Of a DNA stretch of 5,827 nt, positions 1 through 4,589 are shown in pieces. The stretch is taken from contig CAYIBK010000036.1 of NCBI GenBank assembly GCA_964361645.1, positions 1 through 5,827 on the forward strand. The letters run 5' to 3'. The position numbers and the translations under genes are program-made. The stretch's first letter is position 1; each line of letters begins with the position of its first letter. Under the pieces are notes generated by a model. The model saw nothing but the letters and a program-made list of their open reading frames with translations. It had not been told where the DNA came from and ran no database searches. The stretch comes from 2-01-FULL-39-33 sp964361645. GTDB taxonomy: Bacteria; Patescibacteriota; Patescibacteriia; 2-01-FULL-39-33.

Positions 1-824
1 CCACCGATAATTTCCATATCAGGCAAAGCGCGCTTAATTATTTTAATAGCTTCAATGGCATTGCTGGAATGGCCGTGAGCAATATCTAAAACCAAAACAT
101 CAACTCCGGCTTCAGTTAAGGCCAAGGCTCTTTCCAAATAATCACCTCTCACTCCAATAGCTGCCCCCACTAATAATCTGCCCAAATTATCTTTGCTGGC
201 TTGGATATTATTGGAATTTCTCATAATATCCTTTTCCGTGATCAGTCCTTTGATTTGGAAATTGGCATCAACTAGCGGCAATTTTTCGATTTTATTTTCT
301 CTTAATATTCTTTGAGCTTCAAAAGTGGAAATATTAATCGGCCCGACAATTAATTTTTCTTGAGGCGTCATAATATCTCTAACTAAAGTATTATCGTCAC
401 TGCAAAAAACCACGTCACGACGAGTGATAATGCCAAGTAGTGTCAAACCGTCATCGCTAACTAAAAAACTAGAACAGCCCAGATCATTAGCTTTTTCTTT
501 GAATTCGCCTAAAGTCGCCTGAGAACTAATAGTAAAAGGACTGGCGATGATTATATTTTGTTTCCTTTTGACTCTTTTAACTTCACTGACTTGCTTGGCA
601 ATATCACAAAAGCGGTGGATGATGCCAATGCCACCTTCTAAGGCCATGGCCATGGCCATTTCACTTTCGGTGACTGTATCCATATTGGCGCTGACAATGG
701 GGATTTTAAGAGAGATATTTTTGGTTAACTTAGTACCAGTTTCTACATCATGCCTGGATTTTATATCCGATTTTTTTGGTACCAAAAGAACATCATCATA
801 AGACAAAGCCGTTGGGATATACAT
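1..824 (-). CDS. guaB: IMP dehydrogenase, N-terminal part (runs off the left edge)
   Basis: This gene encodes the cytosolic enzyme that oxidises IMP to XMP with NAD+, the committed step to guanine nucleotides. The first 274 codons are present and the 3' part is outside the window; the family is usually about 480-500 residues. Visible in order are the IMPDH opening ALSYDDVLLVP (residues 6-16), IPIVSANMDTVTE (41-53), EGGIGIIHRF (63-72), two CBS modules (about 97-150 and 152-205, each closing with GLIT/GIIT plus a charged pair and D), then LLVGAAIGV (217-225) and the barrel core VDVLVLDIAHGHS (241-253). The catalytic cysteine loop lies beyond the edge, so activity cannot be judged. The ATG at 824-822 is preceded by AGGA (834-831) at 6-nt spacing and matches the usual family N-terminus. 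A tandem GCCATG run at about 643-660 only encodes the normal MAMAMA stretch. The gene has its own promoter and is separated from its upstream neighbour by a terminator. Identity is very secure. Confidence 0.96.
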   Translation of the reverse strand, partial: MYIPTALSYDDVLLVPKKSDIKSRHDVETGTKLTKNISLKIPIVSANMDTVTESEMAMAMALEGGIGIIHRFCDIAKQVSEVKRVKRKQNIIIASPFTISSQATLGEFKEKANDLGCSSFLVSDDGLTLLGIITRRDVVFCSDDNTLVRDIMTPQEKLIVGPINISTFEAQRILRENKIEKLPLVDANFQIKGLITEKDIMRNSNNIQASKDNLGRLLVGAAIGVRGDYLERALALTEAGVDVLVLDIAHGHSSNAIEAIKIIKRALPDMEIIG

Positions 825-867
825 ACTTTTTCCTAATTTATTATTTATCCCCCTTCTGAACTATTTA

Positions 868-896
868 ATATTACCTGAAAAGGAATTTTTTCTCAA
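868..896 (-). promoter_or_regulatory. Probable guaB promoter (sigma70-type)
   Basis: Read on the minus strand, there is TTGAGA (896-891, 5 of 6 matches to TTGACA), a 17-nt spacer, and TAATAT (873-868, 4 of 6 matches to TATAAT). The predicted transcription start is near 861, giving a leader of roughly 37 nt that carries the AGGA ribosome site. The -35 box starts only 4 nt after the T-run of the upstream terminator, so there is little room for other control sites. No riboswitch-like structure is evident. The boxes were read by eye. Confidence 0.55.
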
Positions 897-900
897 ATTG

Positions 901-927
901 AAAAACCTCGACACTTTAATGTCGAGG
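901..927 (-). terminator. Intrinsic terminator of the coiled-coil gene
   Basis: A perfect 8-bp inverted repeat, CCTCGACA / TGTCGAGG (906-913 and 920-927), encloses a 6-nt loop. On the minus strand it is followed directly by TTTTT (905-901). On the plus strand the sequence after the hairpin has no T-run. The hairpin therefore terminates transcription leftward, 12 nt after the stop codon of the 940-1494 gene and before the guaB promoter. Confidence 0.85.
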
Positions 928-939
928 GTGTAATTGCCC

Positions 940-1494
940 TTAATCGCGTTTGGACAAAGAAGCACTGGTTGCGCTTTGGCTGGTTCTTTGGGCCATTTCC
1001 GACCAATTGATCGGATGGACACTAGCTAGGGTCAGCATAAAGGCCTGCTCACCATTGAAGCCGGCTCCCTTAAGATAGGCATATTGGCGAAAGAGACCAT
1101 TGGCCTTAATTTGGGACAAACGAGCTAATTGGCCATCAATGTTCTCTCGCACATCAAGTAGCGCGCTCATCAACTCGCTAATGATTTCACCAACTTCACC
1201 CTTAAAACCATCAATGGCGAATTTGCCAATAGGCATAAGAGCTTTAGCTATCTTCATTTTTTCTTCAATCTGCTGAATAATTTCCAGCTTTTCCATTTCC
1301 AATTCTATGACTGAAATTTTTTCAGTCAACTCATCAAATTCGGCCTGGGCCAGGCGCAAACTTTGATCTTTGGCAATATTAGAAGAAGATTCGGCTTGAA
1401 GCTTGTAAGTAAGCTCTCGATTACGTTTTTGCAAATATTGTAATTGTACCTCTAAAGCTTTCATTTTTTCAGCAGTGGATACTCGATCGGACAT
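940..1494 (-). CDS. Hypothetical coiled-coil protein, 184 aa
   Basis: I do not recognise the family. Residues 7-85 are a long charged helix with heptad-like spacing of Leu/Ile (for example MKALEVQLQYLQKRNREL and the ELEMEKLE run), which points to a parallel or antiparallel coiled coil. Residues 86-130 are more hydrophobic helix (KALMPIGKFAIDGF, ISELMSALLDV). Residues 131-166 contain a compact motif FRQYAYLKGAGFNGEQAF, which resembles the 'GF..EqA..L' turn of small helical domains. The tail (170-182) is rich in Ser, Thr, Ala and Gln and probably disordered. There is no signal peptide, membrane segment or cysteine, so it is likely cytosolic and oligomeric. The ATG at 1494-1492 is preceded by AAAGGG (1505-1500) at 5-nt spacing. 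The gene is a single-gene unit with a near-consensus promoter and a clean terminator, which suggests strong expression. By eye its sequence is less AT-rich than the plus-strand genes next to it. A structural or scaffolding role is possible but unproven. Confidence 0.85.
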   Translation of the reverse strand: MSDRVSTAEKMKALEVQLQYLQKRNRELTYKLQAESSSNIAKDQSLRLAQAEFDELTEKISVIELEMEKLEIIQQIEEKMKIAKALMPIGKFAIDGFKGEVGEIISELMSALLDVRENIDGQLARLSQIKANGLFRQYAYLKGAGFNGEQAFMLTLASVHPINWSEMAQRTSQSATSASLSKRD

Positions 1495-1550
1495 TGTTTC
1501 CCTTTCTTAGGTTATTGTTTCCCAAAACAGACATTAAAAGAACCAAGCAG

Positions 1551-1579
1551 ATAATATAATAATAAATATTTTTTGTCAA
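1551..1579 (-). promoter_or_regulatory. Near-consensus sigma70 promoter for the coiled-coil gene
   Basis: On the minus strand there is a perfect TTGACA (1579-1574), a 17-nt AT-only spacer, then TATTAT (1556-1551, 5 of 6 matches). The predicted start is near 1544, leaving a leader of about 50 nt before the ATG at 1494. This is the best promoter in the window. It lies in a 148-nt AT-rich region between two divergent genes (1495-1642), close to the plus-strand promoter, so the two could influence each other. Confidence 0.75.
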
Positions 1580-1603
1580 GATTATTAATTTCTAAAGCTT
1601 TTA

Positions 1604-1632
1604 TTTTCTTATTAAAAATGCTATCATATAAT
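1604..1632 (+). promoter_or_regulatory. Candidate promoter giving a leaderless mRNA for the 530-aa membrane protein
   Basis: A perfect TATAAT box occupies 1627-1632. The hexamer 17 nt upstream, TTTTCT (1604-1609), is a weak -35. A start about 7 nt downstream of the -10 falls at 1638-1640, only 3-5 nt before the ATG at 1643. No Shine-Dalgarno sequence fits between them. The in-frame sequence upstream holds no ATG, GTG or TTG before a TAA at 1613-1615, so the start codon cannot be moved upstream. The -10 box is convincing and the -35 is not. Confidence 0.5.
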
Positions 1633-1642
1633 ACATATAAAT

Positions 1643-3235
1643 ATGGCCAAACCCACCAATGAAATGGAGTGGCTGATAGACATTTACAGCCTCGACTACT
1701 CAATTAAAGCGCCAAAAGATGTAGAGAAAATCAAGCTTAGCCAAATGATTTCTAAGCTGGGTTTTTTTTACGAAAAATTTAGAAATGCCATTGATTACAA
1801 TGATGAGCATTTGGTTAGGCGCAATTCCCTGGAGAGGTTTTTGCGTCGCCAAATACTTTTACTGCTAGAAAAAGATCCGCAAAAAATAAGCGAATCCTTA
1901 ATCTATGAGTTTATCAGAGCCAGATATTTACCCAATGAAACCTTGCCGGAAACTTTTATTTTGGAAGTAGCCAAACCAATCCAAAAATATCTGATCATTA
2001 TAGATTATATTTCTGGCAACCATCTGCCTAAAGGTTCTAAATTAATTGATTGGATGATTGGCATCGCCAGCTCCGAAATAAATGAGAAGCTAACGCCCAA
2101 TACCAAAGAAGTGGCCACAGTTAATTTAATGTATTCTCATTTGGTTGATAACATAACTTTCAGGAAAACCAATATTGAGGCCAAAGAAAGAAACCTGCAA
2201 ATTTATATCGCCACCCTAAGAACTCTCTTAAAATCAGATCCATCCACTTCTAGGTATTTCCTGCTAAAATTATATTTGCCCAATTGGAATTTGATGGATG
2301 AGAACGAGATTAATAATTTCTGTCGTAATATTTTGGGTATTAAAGATAAAATTGATAAAAATTTGTCACATCCTATTGGTTTCCAATTAGCTAGAAGCAT
2401 TAAATCGCAATCAGTCTTTTTCAACATCCTCAGAGAAATGATGGAAAATAATAAGGACAATCTGAAAGAATTATTTTCTAATCCAGAGCTGCTGGAGACA
2501 AAAATAGAAGAAGTGGTTATAGCTAATTATAAGAAGATCAAGGGTAAATTAATAGGCACGATTTTCAGGGTTATTCTCTATATTTTCTTTACCAAAACAA
2601 TCTTAGCTATAATTTTAGAATTGCCCTATGACTATTTTATCATCCAAAAAATAAATTGGTATGCTTTGGGCACTAATGTAATTTTCCATCCGTTGTTGAT
2701 GTTTTTTATCGCCATGACTATTAGGATTCCGGGAGCCAAAAATACTCAAATAATCATAGGAGAAATAAAAAAGATAGTTTATGGCGAAGAAAGAAAAGTG
2801 GTCTTCAAAGCCAAGGGCTTGATGCGCCGAGGCTCATTTAGTTATTTTGTTTTTAACACAGTTTACATAATCATGTTTGCTATTTCCTTTGGTCTAGTCA
2901 TTAGCATCTTAAGATATATTAATTTTAATGTCTTGAGCGGACTATTGTTTATTTTCTTCTTGACTATTGTCAGCTTCTTTGGTTTTAGATTAAGAAACTT
3001 GGCCAAACAACTTTCAGTAGTACCGCGTAAAGATAATTTTTTAAGCTTTTTAGTAGATTTTATCTCTTTGCCGATTATCCGTGTGGGGCGGTTTTTCTCG
3101 ACCAATTTCGCTAAAATAAATATTTTCTTATTCTTATTAGATTTTCTAATTGAAACGCCATTTAAAGCTTTAGTAGAATTTTTAGAAAAAGCGGTCTCCT
3201 TTATTAATGACAAACGGGAAGAAATTATTGAGTAA
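1643..3235 (+). CDS. Unrecognised multi-pass membrane protein with large helical N-terminal domain, 530 aa
   Basis: I cannot assign a family or function. The first 300 or so residues are hydrophilic and predicted mostly helical, with no signal peptide, and look like a cytosolic domain. It carries basic/aromatic patches such as RRNSLERFLRRQ (59-70) and a charged stretch before the membrane (ANYKKIKGK, 294-302). The second half is hydrophobic, with likely membrane helices at about 303-325, 343-361, 402-423 and 430-449 and further amphipathic or membrane segments near 466-484 and 490-512. The charged loop between helices 2 and 3 (RIPGAKNTQ through KGLMRRG, 361-397) is probably cytosolic. No nucleotide-binding, protease or transporter signature is visible. 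The start lacks a ribosome site and sits just after a TATAAT box, so translation is probably leaderless; ATG at codon 8 is an alternative with no better site. It heads a same-strand group with the SdpI-like gene 26 nt downstream. An envelope function is inferred only from topology and neighbours. Confidence 0.88.
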   Translation: MAKPTNEMEWLIDIYSLDYSIKAPKDVEKIKLSQMISKLGFFYEKFRNAIDYNDEHLVRRNSLERFLRRQILLLLEKDPQKISESLIYEFIRARYLPNETLPETFILEVAKPIQKYLIIIDYISGNHLPKGSKLIDWMIGIASSEINEKLTPNTKEVATVNLMYSHLVDNITFRKTNIEAKERNLQIYIATLRTLLKSDPSTSRYFLLKLYLPNWNLMDENEINNFCRNILGIKDKIDKNLSHPIGFQLARSIKSQSVFFNILREMMENNKDNLKELFSNPELLETKIEEVVIANYKKIKGKLIGTIFRVILYIFFTKTILAIILELPYDYFIIQKINWYALGTNVIFHPLLMFFIAMTIRIPGAKNTQIIIGEIKKIVYGEERKVVFKAKGLMRRGSFSYFVFNTVYIIMFAISFGLVISILRYINFNVLSGLLFIFFLTIVSFFGFRLRNLAKQLSVVPRKDNFLSFLVDFISLPIIRVGRFFSTNFAKINIFLFLLDFLIETPFKALVEFLEKAVSFINDKREEIIE

Positions 3236-3253
3236 TCATCTTAAATATAAAAT
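3225..3253 (+). promoter_or_regulatory. Weak candidate promoter before the SdpI-like gene
   Basis: TTATTG (3225-3230) and TAAAAT (3248-3253) are 17 nt apart and overlap the end of the preceding gene. A start near 3260 would leave about 2 nt before the ATG at 3262, so any transcript would be leaderless. The gap is AT-rich enough for such boxes to occur by chance, and read-through from the gene upstream is equally possible because no terminator lies in between. Confidence 0.25.
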
Positions 3254-3261
3254 ATTTTTAG

Positions 3262-3918
3262 ATGTCACCAATTAAAGCCACTATTAAAACAGAAATATTT
3301 CCTATCTTATTGATAATTATATCAATTCTAACTAGTTTTTATTTTTATGCTAATTTTCCAGAACAAGTGGCCACTCATTGGAATTTTGAAGGGCAAGTAG
3401 ATGGCTATTCATCAAAAGCGGTGGGAATGTTTTTAATCCCTCTTATAATGTTGGGCTTGTATGTTATGTTTTTAGCTCTGCCCCATATTGATCCTAAAAA
3501 AGAAAGATATGGGGAATTTTCAAAAGTTTATCATATTTTTAAAGGACTAATAATCGGTTTTATGTTGGTGATATATTTGGCCACCGGTTTAGTTAATTTG
3601 GGTTATCCTATTGATATCGGAATTGTTGTGCCTACGATGATAGGAATTTTGTTTATCATTATGGGTTACTATATGGGTAAAATAAAGCCCAATTGGTTTA
3701 TGGGTATCCGCACACCTTGGACGCTATCAAGTGAAAATGTTTGGCGTAAAACCCATCGAGTTGGCGGTTGGCTCTTTGCGGGGCTAGGCGTGGTCATGCT
3801 TTTAACTCCCTTGTTGCCTGGTGGGGCTATAATTCCAGTTTTCTTTACGGCCATAATTATTACTGTGGTTGGGAGCTTTGCTTATTCCTACTTTCTCTAT
3901 AGAATGGAAAAGAAATAA
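3262..3918 (+). CDS. SdpI-family (DUF1648 plus SdpI domain) integral membrane protein
   Basis: The 218-residue protein has the SdpI-family layout. Residues 13-60 form a DUF1648-type segment: a first helix (11-30), then the conserved extracytoplasmic 'P..V..HW...G..D' pattern seen here as FPEQVATHWNFEGQVDGYS (32-50). About five more helices follow, at roughly 54-73, 93-113, 119-138, 169-184 and 190-212. Between helices 4 and 5 lies the family's hallmark loop, NWFMGIRTPWTLSS (144-157) followed by VWRKTHRVGGW (160-170). All these motifs are intact and the length is normal for the family. In Bacillus subtilis SdpI gives immunity to the SdpC killing peptide and relays its signal to SdpR. Most SdpI-like proteins elsewhere are uncharacterised, and no sdpC or sdpR homologue is seen here, so the role remains open. 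The ATG has no Shine-Dalgarno sequence. It lies between the 530-aa membrane protein and a metallopeptidase that begins 2 nt after its stop codon. Family assignment is firm; function is not. Confidence 0.92.
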   Translation: MSPIKATIKTEIFPILLIIISILTSFYFYANFPEQVATHWNFEGQVDGYSSKAVGMFLIPLIMLGLYVMFLALPHIDPKKERYGEFSKVYHIFKGLIIGFMLVIYLATGLVNLGYPIDIGIVVPTMIGILFIIMGYYMGKIKPNWFMGIRTPWTLSSENVWRKTHRVGGWLFAGLGVVMLLTPLLPGGAIIPVFFTAIIITVVGSFAYSYFLYRMEKK

Positions 3919-3920
3919 AT

Positions 3921-4379
3921 ATGTTTTTTGAAAATAATTATCAAAAAAGTAATCGCATCACTAAAACAAAAATAACCGTCTCTTCTGGGGCGGTTATGCT
4001 AGTAAATCAACTGCTTAAAAGCGCTGATCATAAATCAAGACAAAAACTAGGTGAACAACTACTAGATGAATTATGTGATGGAGCAAAAATAGATATTGTA
4101 AAATTAGAAATTTCTAACACCAAACAATACCACAGAAAATCAGCTGGCCGAGTGGCTTTAAAAAGATACGGCTATTACCGACCATCTTCTAAAAATATCC
4201 ATATACAAAATCTCACTGCTGTTCGCGGACAAATACTAGCGCCTAAAACTTTCTTAGACACCTTGCTCCATGAATGGATGCACCATTATGATACCTATAA
4301 ATTAAAACTACGATCCATCCATAGTAAAGGCTTTTACCAAAGGATAAACTATCTTAAAGAAAAATTAAAAATAGCGTAG
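3921..4379 (+). CDS. Small SprT-like zinc metallopeptidase
   Basis: The 152-residue protein carries HEWMHHYD (117-124), which fits the HExxH zinc-protease motif with Glu118 as catalytic base and His117 and His121 as ligands. HSKGF (134-138) follows about 12 residues later and could supply the third ligand, as in SprT-like and related short metallopeptidases where a conserved 'H.. F' element follows HExxH. The lead-in LAPKTFLDTLL (106-116) and GYYRPSSKNIHI (84-95) match the short beta/helix core expected just before the active site. There is no signal peptide or membrane segment, so it is probably cytoplasmic. SprT-like domains often act on DNA- or nucleic-acid-associated proteins, but the substrate here is unknown. 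The start is uncertain: ATG 3921 has only a distant GGAAAAG, while ATG 3996 (codon 26) follows GGGGCGGTT and coincides with the 3' arm of a strong hairpin. The shorter form of 127 residues keeps the whole catalytic core. It is tightly linked to the SdpI-like gene. Confidence 0.85.
   Translation: MFFENNYQKSNRITKTKITVSSGAVMLVNQLLKSADHKSRQKLGEQLLDELCDGAKIDIVKLEISNTKQYHRKSAGRVALKRYGYYRPSSKNIHIQNLTAVRGQILAPKTFLDTLLHEWMHHYDTYKLKLRSIHSKGFYQRINYLKEKLKIA
3972..3997 (+). promoter_or_regulatory. Strong RNA hairpin in the 5' part of the metallopeptidase gene
   Basis: ATAACCGTCTC (3972-3982) pairs with GGGGCGGTTAT (3987-3997) around a TTCT tetraloop. This gives 11 continuous base pairs in plus-strand RNA, two of them G-U. 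On the minus strand those two positions become C-A mismatches, so the structure favours plus-strand RNA. The 3' arm ends on the A and T of an in-frame ATG (3996-3998). No T-run follows, so it is not a standard terminator. It may mask or position an internal start, or attenuate or stabilise the message after the SdpI-like gene. Confidence 0.5.
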
Positions 4380-4380
4380 A

Positions 4381-4415
4381 AAAATAAAAACGACCCAGCT
4401 TAAAAACTGAATCGT
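4381..4415 (-). terminator. Intrinsic terminator of the tyrS-microprotein operon
   Basis: Read on the minus strand, ACGATTCAG (4415-4407) pairs with CTGGGTCGT (4398-4390) across an 8-nt loop. This forms a 9-bp stem that includes two G-U pairs, followed by TTTTTATTTT (4390-4381). In plus-strand RNA the two G-U positions become C-A mismatches, so it is a better terminator leftward, although ATTTTTT at 4415-4421 could give weak rightward termination of the metallopeptidase gene. It starts 5 nt after the microprotein stop codon and sits in the convergent gap. Confidence 0.8.
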
Positions 4416-4420
4416 ATTTT

Positions 4421-4567
4421 TTAGTGCAAAACAATTATACCCACAAAGATAAAGATAAGACCAATCCACAAACACAGATTACCAGACATCTTATAATTGT
4501 AATCTTCTAATTTATTGCCCAGGGCAATGAACGAAATACCTATTGCTAAACAGAAAGAGAAACCCAT
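4421..4567 (-). CDS. Two-helix membrane microprotein, 48 aa, downstream of tyrS
   Basis: A short frame from ATG 4567-4565 to TAA 4423-4421 encodes 48 residues. Residues 1-16 (beginning MGFSFCLAIGISF) and 31-47 (LCLWIGLIFIFVGIIVL) are hydrophobic enough to span the membrane. They are joined by a polar, charged turn (GNKLEDYNYKMSGN, 17-30). It is therefore probably a helical hairpin, with one cysteine near or in each helix (6 and 32). The ribosome site AAAGGAGG at 8-nt spacing is the strongest in the window, and the stop codon is followed within 5 nt by the terminator. It begins 22 nt after the tyrS stop on the same strand, so it is the last gene of that operon. I do not recognise the family; the shape resembles small membrane proteins that modulate larger partners, which is inference. 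It is below usual gene-calling length limits. Confidence 0.75.
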   Translation of the reverse strand: MGFSFCLAIGISFIALGNKLEDYNYKMSGNLCLWIGLIFIFVGIIVLH

Positions 4568-4575
4568 AATCCCAG

Positions 4576-4583
4576 CCTCCTTT
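4576..4583 (-). promoter_or_regulatory. Perfect Shine-Dalgarno site of the microprotein
   Basis: AAAGGAGG on the minus strand is an uninterrupted match to the 16S rRNA anti-Shine-Dalgarno sequence, 8 nt before the ATG at 4567. It lies in the 22-nt gap after tyrS. It is the main reason for accepting the 48-codon frame as a gene, since other plus-strand starts in the window lack such a site. Confidence 0.75.
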
Positions 4584-4589
4584 GGACTA

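Noticed and set aside
640..660. Tandem GCCATG repeat
   Set aside because: It encodes the MAMAMA stretch normal for IMP dehydrogenase (family pattern MA-A/I-A), so it needs no separate explanation as a microsatellite.
547..801. Open frame on the plus strand inside guaB
   Set aside because: It is antisense to a well-conserved part of IMP dehydrogenase, has no homology that I recognise and no ribosome site, and arises from the codon pattern of guaB.
1512..1703. Open frame on the minus strand across the divergent promoter region
   Set aside because: It overlaps the strong leftward promoter and the start of the 530-aa gene. Its composition is that of AT-rich noncoding DNA and it has no ribosome site.
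2203..3213. Two minus-strand open frames (2203-2460 and 2863-3213) inside the membrane protein gene
   Set aside because: Both are shadows of a continuous 530-codon gene; their Lys/Leu-rich translations reflect the complement of hydrophobic codons.
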